From Cafeteria roenbergensis (taxonomy: Eukaryota; Sar; Bigyra; Bicosoecida; Cafeteriaceae), in assembly GCA_008330645.1 (NCBI GenBank), contig VLTN01000044.1, positions 243,114 through 307,113 on the forward strand: a stretch of DNA of 64,000 bases, read 5' to 3'. The notes below the pieces were generated by a model. That model did not search any database and was not told the origin of the DNA. It saw nothing but the letters and a program-made list of their open reading frames with translations. Numbering within the stretch: the stretch's first letter is position 1; every line of letters starts with the position of its first letter. Of this stretch, positions 34,131 through 44,900 are shown piece after piece. The position numbers and the translations under genes were made by a program.

Positions 34131-37100
34131 TCACCCAGCGGCGCCCAACAAGCTCGACACCAGGCGCTCGCCCGTCACGGGCTTGCGGAGCATGCCGTCC
34201 GCGCCCGCCCGCAGGGCCTCCGCCTCCCCCTCCGCCGTCACGTCGCCCGTCACCAGCCACAGCCGAGGCTCCCACCACGGCGCCCGGGCCTTGCCCAGCG
34301 CCACGATCGCGCGGATCGCGTCCACGCCCCCCAGCACGGGCATGCTCCCGTCCACCAGCACGCCGTCCGGCAGGCCCCACACGGCGCCCGTCTCCGCCCC
34401 GCTCGTCCCCGGCGGACCGCCCCCCGCCTCGAGCTCCGCCTCGCCGGCGTCGAGCGCCGCCTCCACGGCCGCCACCAGCTGCGCCCCGTCGGCGAAGGTG
34501 CGCGTGGCGGCGCCACTGCGGCGCACCACGAGCGCCGACACGCGGGCTGACGTGGGGTCGTCGTCGGCGACCCACACCCGCCACCCGGACAGCGGCGCGT
34601 TGGCCCGGTTCGTCGGCGAGGCTGGCCGGAGAGCGGCCCCCGGCGCAAGGCCCGCCGCCCTTCCCAGCCGTCCCGATGCTGCTCGGCCACCGCGGCCTCC
34701 GGGGGACTTCGCCGCTGTCCACGCCCGTGCAACCGGCTCCACAGTCCCAGCCGCGGGTGCGGCTTTGCGCGACCCCGACCCAAGCCCAGCGCTATCCGCC
34801 GCACACTGGCGCCGCACGTGCTCCGCCCACGACTCAGACGACCGACGGACCACCGTCACTGGCACGCGCAGCCACAGGTGCGCCCCGCAGTCCTCCCCCC
34901 CGCTCGCAAGCCCGGCCTCGCCCTCCAGCGACGACGCAACCCCGCGCACCACAGCGAGGCGGAGCCCCGACGACCCCAGACGCAGGCTCTCGTCACCGTG
35001 GCGGAGCCGCCCGAACGGATCGAACGGGTCCCCGTCCAGCTCCGCCGCCGAGTACCCCTGCCCCGTGAACCGCACCTCCACGCACAACACCCCCCGCTCC
35101 GACCCGCGCATGCCCCGGCGCGGCGCCGACTGCTGCGACCAGCCCAGACCCGAAAGCGCGCGCCGGCCCGTCGACACCGACACCGACACGCACACGTGCC
35201 CGGGCCTCGAGCGGGAGCTGCGCGTGGCGGCCGCGTACGTGCCGATGGCCACCATGGCGACAGCCGCCTGCATGACGCGGGCGTGGTCCGTGTACACCGC
35301 CCACGGGAAGGCAGCTCCAGGCGCATCATGGGTCGCCTCGGACGCGCCAGAGCCCGCCGAACCGACCCCAAAGCATGATGGCGACGGCGAAGGCGACGGC
35401 GCCGCCGGGCCGGAAGGCGGCCGCTCCGCCCACGAGCTGCGGACCGCCCTCAGCCGGCCCTGCGGGGTAGAGGAGTCCGCCACGTCCGAGCCTCCCGGCG
35501 TTGCCGGGTTGCTGGGCGGGAGGGCGACGCGGTGCGGGTTGGATCTGCTCGCGGACCACGCTGGGGGCTGCCGCCCACGACAGTCCTCGCAGCCGCAGCC
35601 GGGCGAGTGGCCCCGCGACGGCCCTCTCGTCAGCAGCTGGCCGCTCAGTTGAAGCGGCTCTGCGGGAACAGAGCCCTTCGCCTCGTTCGCTTCGCCGAGC
35701 CCAACCGAATCACGCATGCCCTCGAGAGCGCGGTCGCGAAGCGCCACAGCGGAAGCGTCGCCCTCCCGATGCCGGTGCGATGCCGCAGGAGACCTCCCCC
35801 TGCCCTCGTCCGAACGCCGCGTCCCCTCCTGGCGCCCCTCTGACGACAATGCGGCGCCCCGCGTGCCCGCGTGACACCCCCACACGTCCAGCACCAACGC
35901 CGCCGCCCGACGGTGCCTCGCAAAGTGCCCGCACAGACGCGCCGCCCACGAGTCGGCGATGGCGCCCCACGACATGAGCGACGACGAGTCCTTCGCGGAC
36001 AGCCGCTGCCACAGCAGCAAGTCGTCCAGCTCCTGCTTGGACGACTCGAGCGCGATCTGGAGGTCCCGCATGATGGAGGACGAGCTGAGCGTGGGGGTGC
36101 AGCTGCCACTGTCGAGCTCATCCTCGCTTGCAAACGGCGCCTCGCCTGCCCGCGAGTAGCCATCCACAGACTGGCCATGAGACGCGGACGGAGCAGGATG
36201 CTTGCCGCGCACGTGGGCTGGGCGCTGGGGCATGGAGCACGCCGCGTCATCCTCCAGCACCGCCATGCACAGCACCGCCGCGTTCAACGGACCCCGCGCG
36301 TGGTGGCTCACGTACGTCATGGCGCGCACCAAAGCGTCGGACTGCATGCGCGACTGCTCCGACCGCACGTGCGCCATGCTCGAATGCAGCTCCAGCAGCA
36401 TCAAAACGGAGACAATGAACGCGAACGTCAGCGTGCAAACTCCCAATACCACGCTCACCGTCCCCACGCTGACCACGCGGTCCCGCAGAGCCTGCGACCC
36501 CGACAGGTCGAGGCCGTCGGGCCACGTGCTCCCCGCCGGCGCCGCCGCCTGAACCGCTCGCCACTCGTCGCACCCGCGGGTGTCGATGCCAGTCACCACC
36601 AGCGTGACCATCAGCGCCACGAACACGCACAGGCTCAGCACAGACAGCCCCAGCTCGATCGCGGCGCGCACAGAGTCGCCGCAGCGAGGCTTGGTCGAGC
36701 CAGAAGCGCGAGCCGGACTCGCGCGCCCAGCGTTCCCGAGGCCCACAGGGCGAGCACGCCCGGAGCAACAGCCGCGCCGTGGTGCAGAATCGACGGACCC
36801 TTGCTCGGGGACGTCCGGCTTGGAGCTCTGCGTGGGAGGCTGGCCTCGCACGAGGCCGGTCGCGTGCGGAGCCTGCTCAGCCGGATGCACCGTCGCCCGA
36901 GCGCGAGACTCTTGCCGGCCGATGCAGCAGGCTGTCACTGCAATGCCGACGATGCGCAACGTGAAATGGCATGCAGCTGTCGTCCAAGCAACCGCCGGAC
37001 TCGTGAAACTGCCGGAGCTCGCCATCAGCCCAACGACAGACAGTGTGGTCGCCGGCACCGCACTGTTCCACCCGCCTCGGGAGCACGAGCACGCTATCCC

Positions 37101-37945
37101 ACGGCACCAGGCCAATCGCGTGCGGCAGATGACGTCTTCATCTGACTTGGGCCTCGACATGCCCACAACGAGCATTGCTGTGCCGGAGAGGAACATTCGG
37201 GCTGTCATGGACGACGGCGCAAACGAGCAGCTGCCGGGCACAAAAGGGACCGGGACAAGCTGTCGATCGGACGCCGTGAGGGGAGGCCAGATAGCTACGA
37301 AAGCCAGCGCCACCACTCCGAAGGCGGTGATCCTGCGGGAGCGACGGGGCTTGCTCGGATGACGCCGCTGCAGTCAAACAGGTCTGGGCCGCGCTAGGGC
37401 GTAAGCCCGGGTCCTGCCACGCCCTCGCAGCCCCCCGAGCGGGGCGCAACACCTGCCCGACCACCAGCATACCCATGCGTCTCGCTGCGTTGCCGGCTGC
37501 CAGCTCACCGGCTCCTCAATGTCGGGGTAAGGGCCCGCGATGAGGCAAAGGTCAAGATGAAAAGCAGGGCCGCGACAGCCAGCGAGCTGTACATCACAGC
37601 ATCCACTAGGTGCACTGCACGGTCCATCGAACGCAAGGCCACTGCGATCGCCTCCCCCGCTGACGAATTGCGCCCCAGGCGAAGCTCGGTCAACCGCGCT
37701 TGCGCCAGGACCAGCATGTTCGACCTCGACCGCAGCCACCCCGGCATCGTCCCGCTCTTCACAATTGACACTGCAACGAGACCGTACGCAACCGCCATCA
37801 CCGTGAGCACGGTGGCCCGCGTCCAGTGGCAGCTGCGCGGTTCAGCACAGTTGCGTCGCTGCCTGCTGCCCGCCGAGGCCCGAGCCGGAGCCTGAGCCTG
37901 ATGCTCTTCGGCCTGAGCGAGAGCCAGGCCCGCCGGCTGGCTCAT
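34131..37945 (-). CDS. HK3: membrane hybrid histidine kinase with degenerate ATP-binding domain
   Basis: Two exons (37945-37509, 37332-34131), 1,212 residues; every landmark of exon 1 and the intron sits exactly 4,112 bp from its HK2 counterpart. H box YVSHHARGPLNA (His about 488) and receiver Asp (about 1140) are kept, while the N box, G1 and G2 are degenerate in the same way as HK2. Differences from HK2 cluster in the membrane region (FAFIVSVLMLLELHSSMAHV against FAFIASVSMLLELQSSVAHV) and around CHFTLRIVGIAVTACC against CYLALRVGGLVATACC. The latter change brings HK3 closer to HK1, which suggests patchy conversion. Ligand unknown. Confidence 0.85.
37333..37508 (-). other. HK3 intron
   Basis: Same borders and length as the HK2 intron (GTGAGC ... 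CCCGCAG, 176 nt), phase 2, shifted by 4,112 bp. Confidence 0.9.
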
Positions 37946-38242
37946 GGCCGCCGGCAAGTCGGCCTGTCGCGGTCCTGATGGCGAGTGCTCAGGCCTCTGC
38001 GTGGCGCCGTGTTGTCGTTGCTGTGGGCTTGGGAGTTGCTGGGACAGCAGAGCCTCGCCAAACTCGCTGCTGAGTGACGCGGCGAAAGAATTGCCCCACA
38101 AGAAGCCAGCAGGCTCGCCACTTGAGGCCACGCCCATCGGCCTACAGCACGCACGGCGACGCCACGGGCCGCTGCTACCGTGCGCTCCGTCGGGCAACGC
38201 GCGCCCCGCATGGGCAGCGCGCATCGCCCGGAGCGAAACATC

Positions 38243-41200
38243 TCACCCAGCGGCGCCCAACAAGCTCGACACCAGGCGCTCGCCCGTCACGGGCTTGCGG
38301 AGCATGCCGTCCGCGCCCGCCCGCAGGGCCTCCGCCTCCCCCTCCGCCGTCACGTCGCCCGTCACCAGCCACAGCCGAGGCTCCCACCACGGCGCCCGGG
38401 CCTTGCCCAGCGCCACGATCGCGCGGATCGCGTCCACGCCCCCCAGCACGGGCATGCTCCCGTCCACCAGCACGCCGTCCGGCAGGCCCCACACGGCGCC
38501 CGTCTCCGCCCCGCTCGTCCCCGGCGGACCGCCCCCCGCCTCGAGCTCCGCCTCGCCGGCGTCGAGCGCCGCCTCCACGGCCGCCACCAGCTGCGCCCCG
38601 TCGGCGAAGGTGCGCGTGGCGGCGCCACTGCGGCGCACCACGAGCGCCGACACGCGGGCTGACGTGGGGTCGTCGTCGGCGACCCACACCCGCCACCCGG
38701 ACAGCGGCGCGTTGGCCCGGTTCGTCGGCGAGGCTGGCCGGAGAGCGGCCCCCGGCGCAAGGCCCGCCGCCCTTCCCAGCCGTCCCGATGCTGCTCGGGC
38801 ACCGCGGCCTCCGGGGGACTTCGCCGCTGTCCACGCCCGTGCAACCGGCTCCACAGTCCCAGCCGCGGGTGCGGCTTTGCGCGACCCCGACCCAAGCCCA
38901 GCGCTATCCGCCGCACACTGGCGCCGCACGTGCTCCGCCCACGACTCAGACGACCGACGGACCACCGTCACTGGCACGCGCAGCCACAGGTGCGCCCCGC
39001 AGTCCTCCCCCCCGCTCGCAAGCCCGGCCTCGCCCTCCAGCGACGACGCAACCCCGCGCACCACAGCGAGGCGGAGCCCCGACGACCCCAGACGCAGGCT
39101 CTCGTCACCGTGGCGGAGCCGCCCGAACGGATCGAACGGGTCCCCGTCCAGCTCCGCCGCCGAGTACCCCTGCCCCGTGAACCGCACCTCCACGCACAGC
39201 ACCCCCCGCTCCGACCCACGCATGCCCCGGCGCGGCGCCGACTGCTGCGACCAGCCCAGACCCGACAGCGCGCGCCGGCCCGTCGACACCGACACCGACA
39301 CGCACACGTGCCCGGGCCGCGAGCGGGAGCTGCGCGTGGCGGCCGCGTACGTGCCGATGGCCACCATGGCGACAGCCGCCTGCATGACGCGGGCGTGGTC
39401 CGTGTACACCGCCCACGGGAAGGCCGGCCCTGGTATGGCTGCGCCTGTGGAATACTGTCGTCGCGCCTGCAAGCTCGCTGCGCTTCCGCTCCCTGCCGTG
39501 GGAGTTGGCGACACCCTGGCAGGCATGTGCCAACATCCTGCACAGGTGTGCTGCTTGGTTGCCTTCGCTGCGTTGGTCGCCCACAGCTCGACTGCAACGG
39601 CTGATTGCGAACCGTCAGCCGCGCGTTGCTGCGGCTCTGGGTCTGGCATGTCCCACTTGCCGAGTGGGACATCGTTGCAGCACCCTTGGGTTGACAGCAC
39701 AAGGTCTGCGGCTAGTCTATGCCGGGAGAAGTGGCTGCAAAGTCTCTCCTCCCACGAAGCATCGAAGGTGGCCCAGGAGCGGATTGTGGTCGCTGTCTTT
39801 CGGAATGCGAGCCGCTGCCACAAGAGCAAATCGTCAAGCTCCTGTTTTGCCGACTCAAGCGCAATGTGAAGGTCCCGAAGGGTCGCCTGCGAGGATGGGG
39901 TAGCACTGTCAACGGCTGCTCCGTGGGGAAGCGCTCTGGAGTTCTCTGCGGGTGCGCCCGTGGTTTCGGAAACGTGGGCACAGTCCGTGACCGGTCTCCT
40001 TGGGTACTCGTCGGTGGCCTCGCTTGGCCACCTCGCTGGTAGCTTTTTGGCGGGAGCAACAGCTCCAAAGCCGAGGCCATTGGGATCGGCGCTCGGTGTT
40101 GGCGGCAGATGGCGGCAACCGTTGCGCTGGTCCTCCGCCTTGGAAACTGTGTTCATCTCCAGCAGGGTCATGCAAAGCACTGCTGCGTTGAGTGGCCCTC
40201 GCGCGTGGTGGCTGACATACGTGACTGCGCGCCCGAGCTTCTGGCCTTGGCTTCGAACGGCCTTGGCCTGCGTCGAGGCTAAGGTCGCCTGGAACTCGAG
40301 AAGCAGTGAGAGGGCTAGAAACACTCCTTGGTACGTCGTAAAAGTTGTGAACAGCAAGGTGAGGCGCGACACGTCTGTCAGTCGCTCCCTCTCCGGGGAT
40401 GGGATAGAAATGTCGATTCCTGCTGGCCATCGATGGGCTGGGTTCGTGACGGCGAGCTGCGCATCCCACGCCGCGCAGCCTTCGCTCTTGGAGGAGTAGT
40501 CCCCGAGCATCGCGAAGAACACGACTGTGATCCCAAAGCGGATTGCCACCAAGACCTGGTCCAGAACAACGGCTGAGCATGCCATCGTGTTCCGGTGCCG
40601 ACGGCGAGATACCCACGCCGGCTCGTCCGTCGACCATGCGCAGCATCGTCGCCCCCACGCAAACCAGGTCTCTCTTCCATCTGTAGGGAGCTCAAAAGTC
40701 GAGCGAATCCACCTGAGAGAGAGGCTGCTGAGCGCGACCACGACAGCCACAGACGCCCATGCCGAGCCAACCCGTCGCAGCCATCCAAACCCCAAAGCCT
40801 GCACCAGAGCAAAGTGCGCAGCGACCGCAACTGCTGACTTGGCACCGCCACGGGTGCAAACGCAACACGAGCAGCAGCGGCAGCAGCTTCCCCCGCTGCT
40901 GTACGGAAGGTCGTCAGACGAGGGCCACGCGAAGCCAACAACTGCCGTGCCCAACGACGCAATCACGGCCTGCATCACGATGAAGTAGTCGGCAAACGAG
41001 CAAGCGCCCGCGAAGAAGCCCATCGGAGTGAGCCACCGAGGCACGTCCATGAACAGTGGGGAGACAAGGAGCTCGCTGAGAACGACGAGGCCGCTGCTGA
41101 TCAGCCTGAGAAGCGCACGTGGAACGCTCGGGCCGCAAGCGACACACAGCGGGCCGTGGCGATTTGCCCGCACTGCGAGCCACGTTGGGGCGCCGCATGG

Positions 41201-41730
41201 CACAGAGCATCCCTCCCTGGCACATTGTGCGGTTTGGGGGCCCGCGCCGAAGCTTGGCGCCGCGGGTCAAAAGTCGCTTACCTTGCGCGCAGCGCTGGCT
41301 TGGCAGTGATTGGCGAACAGCTCAGCAGCGCCACAACGATCCCCACGACAGCCAAGGCGCCGGCGGTGAAGGTGAGCATAAGCACACGGCGCATCTGGGC
41401 ATCGGCTGCGGCAGCCGCATTCCCTGCAGCCACGGTGGCGTTGGGGCTGCCGACGATGGCCAGCACTTGCAGCGCCTCGTCCATGATCGTCAGCGGACTC
41501 GAGTCCATGCGTTGCCACGGCGAGCGCCGGCTCGCCCCCAAGGCAGTCCAGAGCCAGGCAAGGGCTACAAAGGAGGGCGCCGCAACGCTCAAGACGGCGC
41601 CCCGGCCACACTGAAGCTTGCTTGCAATGCCTGGGCCTTGCGTGCGGACTGACGTGACTCCGTGGCGATCAGTCGCTGCACACCCATCCCCATGGGAACT
41701 GAGGACGAGGAGTCGGTGCGAAGGCTGCAT
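38243..41730 (-). CDS. HK4: chimeric hybrid histidine kinase (unique sensor half, HK3-like C-terminal half)
   Basis: Two exons (41730-41282, 41105-38243), 1,103 residues. The sensor half is clearly diverged (for example SSGLVVLSELLVSPLFMDVP, SKSEGCAAWDAQLAVTNPAH) but keeps the multi-pass layout and the H box RAVTYVSHHARGPLNAAVLC (His about 449). From GPAFPWAVYTDHARV to the stop it is almost identical to HK3 at the DNA level, and homology ends abruptly at about 39425. The ATP-binding remnant is therefore degenerate like HK3 and the receiver is intact (Asp about 1031). It has a shorter linker between H box and catalytic remnant, with a Cys/His-containing segment (NAAKATKQHTCAGCWHMPAR). ATG 41730 chosen; the in-frame ATG at 41967 overlaps the HK5 start codon on the other strand and is less plausible. 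Confidence 0.82.
41106..41281 (-). other. HK4 intron
   Basis: Donor GCAAG|GTAAGC, acceptor GCGCTTCTCAG|GCTGATC, 176 nt, phase 2 in an Arg codon (ALRA-R-LISSGLVV). Homologous in position to the other kinases although the sequence is unrelated. Confidence 0.88.
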
Positions 41731-41965
41731 CGCCTGCCAGAATCGCCGACTGGCCTGTGCCCCCGGGAGGCGCCCGCCAGGGGGCCGGGCCAGGCGCAGC
41801 TCACAGGAGCAGCGTGGCACGGCAGCAAAGAACCGCCGCGAGGCAGAGCAGCTGGGGCAGTGTGTCGCCTTTTCGCGATGCCGGCTTCTTTCAAGGGGGC
41901 GCGCTGGCCGCCACTGCTCGGCAACGGGGCTCGCGGCACCGCTGCAGGCGAGGCAAAATTCACGC
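41731..41965. promoter_or_regulatory. Short bidirectional promoter region between HK4 and HK5
   Basis: 235 bp between the chosen HK4 ATG (minus) and HK5 ATG (plus). Both genes must be transcribed from it if the starts are right, which fits co-regulation of the cluster. The HK5 ATG lies in a palindromic GCATGC that also creates a minus-strand ATG in the HK4 frame. Confidence 0.45.
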
Positions 41966-44900
41966 ATGCCGTCTCGGACCGTTCGCCTGTTGACGGGCAG
42001 CTCGTCGTGGCCCCGGCGCGAGATCCGGCCGGGCGCTTCGGGCACGGGCGAGGCCGCTTCTGTTGCGCAAGCGCTTCTCTCGCCGGCGACCGTCGCGTTT
42101 CTCGTGGTGCTGCTGGCCGCCTTCGTGGCCGGCCTGGTGCCCCCGCCCCCGGACGGGGGCTGGACAGTTGTCCCCGACAATGTGTTCACCGCGGTGCAGA
42201 ACTGGCTGGCGGAGGCCCGTGACGTCGAGGCCATTTTGCCGGCCGCCCGGGAAGCGCAGGGCTTCTCGCTCTCCCGCTCCGTGGCCGTGGCTGTGATGCT
42301 GGTTAGCGCGCTCGTGGCCGTGCTTCACAGCGCAGCGTTCGCCGGGCAGGCAGCCCCGGAGACCCGTTCACGGTGAGCAGCCCGGCGCCGTCGTTCGGCT
42401 GTCGCGAGAGCGCGTGCGAGCCGTCTCGCGCGCTGCTTTCCTGCTGCCGGCTTGGCCCGCCCCGACCACGGCCGCTGGCGTCCAAGCCAGACGCTGCTGA
42501 ACCAGGGGTTGAGGCGCCTGCTGCCCTGTGGTTCTCCCAGTCGCAAGCGCCGCGACGCCTGGTCGCGACGAGGGGGAGGCACGCGAAAAGGCGTTGTTGC
42601 GCGCTGCCCCCGCCGTCGCGCTCGCTGCCCGCAGAATGCTCGTCTTCCTGGGCCTCCTTGTGGTTGTCCTGTCGGACCCAGCCATCTGGGTGCGCCCAGT
42701 GTCCTTGACTCGCCTGTCAAGCGCGCCCGGGTCGTGTCTGTGGGTTACTCGCGCTGACTTGCGGCTGGCGGTCCTCATGTCCATCGCGGCGCTGTACTTC
42801 GCCCGGACTCCCGAGCGCCAGGCCGAGGGCGAGGACTCTGAGCTCATTAGCAGTCCCAAGACGTGCGGCTCCAGGCTCAGGGCACGCGCGATGGAGTGGG
42901 CAGGGGCGGTGGGGATCCTGGCAGTCGGGCTTGGCGCCATCGCCTGGAGCTTCCGCCGCGAGACTGGAGAGATTGCCGAGGTCCGCGGGAAGCAGGCCAT
43001 ACCCGCCGCCATTGCCCTGATGTTCGTGGTCGCGCTCCTGGTCTGGAGGCGCACTGTGGTCCAGCACATCACCAAGGCGGTTTGCAAGCAGCAGTCCCTC
43101 GAGCACCGCTTGCGCGTCCTCCACGTCGTCCTCGCCCTCGTCCCCGTGGTTGGCGTCATGGTCATAGTCTTCCTGCAACCAAGCGCCGACGGGTGCCCCG
43201 CCTGGTCATCCACGCCTGCCACAGAGTTCACGTCCCTCCCGGCGCCGCCTGCCAACGCCTCGGCCGGCTGGCCGTTCGGCATGCACCCCGGCAACGTGGA
43301 TGCCCGGAACCGGGTCTTCGACGCCCTCATCGTAATGCAGTACGCTGCGATCGTCAACTGCGGCGTGGTCATCGTCCTGTCCTTCTCGCACATCCTGCGC
43401 GTGCAGATGGAGCTGACTGCGACCCTCGAGGCGGATGAGCTCACCGCCGCTGAGGGACTCCGAATCACAATCGGGTCAGTGTCCCACGAAGCGCGCGGCC
43501 CCCTCAACGCGGCAATGCTCAGCCTGGAGCTGCTCGACGCCCCCGGGAACAGCCCCGGCCAGACTCCCGACCACGACGCTCTCCGCCCCCATGCGCCAGT
43601 CGACAGCGCGACCCGCGTGGCCCTGCTGGCAGAGCTCCGGCAGGCCGTGCTGTCCTCGAAACGTCACCTGGACGACCTGCTGCTGTGGGAGAACGCAGGC
43701 GCGGCCACGGCCAGCAGCACCGCGTCGCCGGCCTGGGGGGGATTCGGGCCCGACGCGGTCCAGCTCGTGCGTACCTTCCACGGTGCCTGCGAGAGCGCTG
43801 GCATCACCCTCGTGGTCCACACGGCGCCTCCGGCGCGCTTCGCGGACAGCGGCAGCCGCAACACCGCCCGCTCGAACCATAACTCCACGGGCCGCTCGCC
43901 CGGGCCCGCCCCGCACGGGCCCCGAGCGGCCAAAGACGCAGCCGCCGGCCAGGGCGCGCCGCCCGGCACCGCCTCCAAGGACCGCACGGCCACCCTGGCC
44001 TCCGGGAGCACCGCAGGCCGGCTGCTGGACGGCGCCGCGACGGCAGCCCCGGAGCGGGCTGCGGGGCCCTCCGGGCGGGCCGGCAGCTCGACGCTCCCCT
44101 CAGGAGCTGCCGCGCGTGCGACAGCAGCAGCCAGGGGCTACAGCCGGACTGCCTCCTCCCCGAGCTCTGCCACTGACGCAGCCTCTGCGGCGACGAGCCT
44201 TCGCGCGGAGGCCGGCGCCCCCACGCGCTTCCCCCAGCATGCTGGCTCGGACGGGCGCGCAATGCCAGCTGCCGCGACGGACCTCACGGAGAGCGCGCGC
44301 GACCACATCCCGCTCACCCACCGCGGGGCACCCCTGTCCACCCCGACCTCGTCAGCCGGCCTCGCCGCCGCCGAGGCGTCCAAGCCGACGGGCAGCCTCT
44401 CCCTTCGCAGCGCCTCGGTCAACACCTCGGCGCCCGGAGGGGGCGTGGTCCCCGCCGCCCTTGACGCCACGTCGGCTCCCGCCGGTGCCCACATATCGTC
44501 CGCTCCCTCCCTCATCGCCTCGCGGGACGGCCGGGTGCGTCGCCACTACCAGCGCACGTCGGACGGAACCGCGCAGGCGGGCCGCTCCCGCAGCAGCAGC
44601 GCCAGCAGCGGCGAGTCTACCGTGCCCCCCTTGCGCCCCACCGCCTCCTTTTCCCGCCCGTTCGCGACCCGCGGTGGCGGTGGTGGCGGTGGCGGTGGTG
44701 GCGGCGGCGGCGGCGCTGTCAAGCCCGGCACGCCCTCGGGCGTCACGGGCAGCCGCGCTTCCGACATGACCAGCGCGAGCCGCGTCAGCCCGGCCCCGCG
44801 CTACTTTGAGTCGGTAGAGCCGGCGCAGGAGGCCCTGGCGCGGAGCGCCACCCTGCACAGCTCCGACGTGGTGCCTCCCGGACAAGCCACCGCGGACGCG

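Larger units (their letters stand above)
29895..39425. repeat. 4.11-kb tandem array (about 2.3 copies) spanning HK2, HK3 and the 3' half of HK4
   Basis: HK2 with its flank, HK3 with its flank, and 34131-35313 / 38243-39425 repeat at a spacing of 4,112 bp (4,130 bp between HK2 and HK3 receivers because of an 18-bp indel). Both intergenic regions (33834-34130, 37946-38242) are also part of the unit. The proximal boundary is at the GGCCTACAGCACGC block near 29895. The distal boundary is at CACGGGAAGGC near 39425, inside the HK4 coding sequence. Confidence 0.88.

Noticed and set aside
29895-39425. Tandem array as a transposon or viral insertion
   Set aside because: No terminal inverted repeats, target-site duplications, transposase, reverse transcriptase or composition change; the unit consists of whole kinase genes.
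43435-44769. Plus-strand alternative-frame ORF inside HK5
   Set aside because: Arg/Pro-rich frame shadow over the H box region of HK5.
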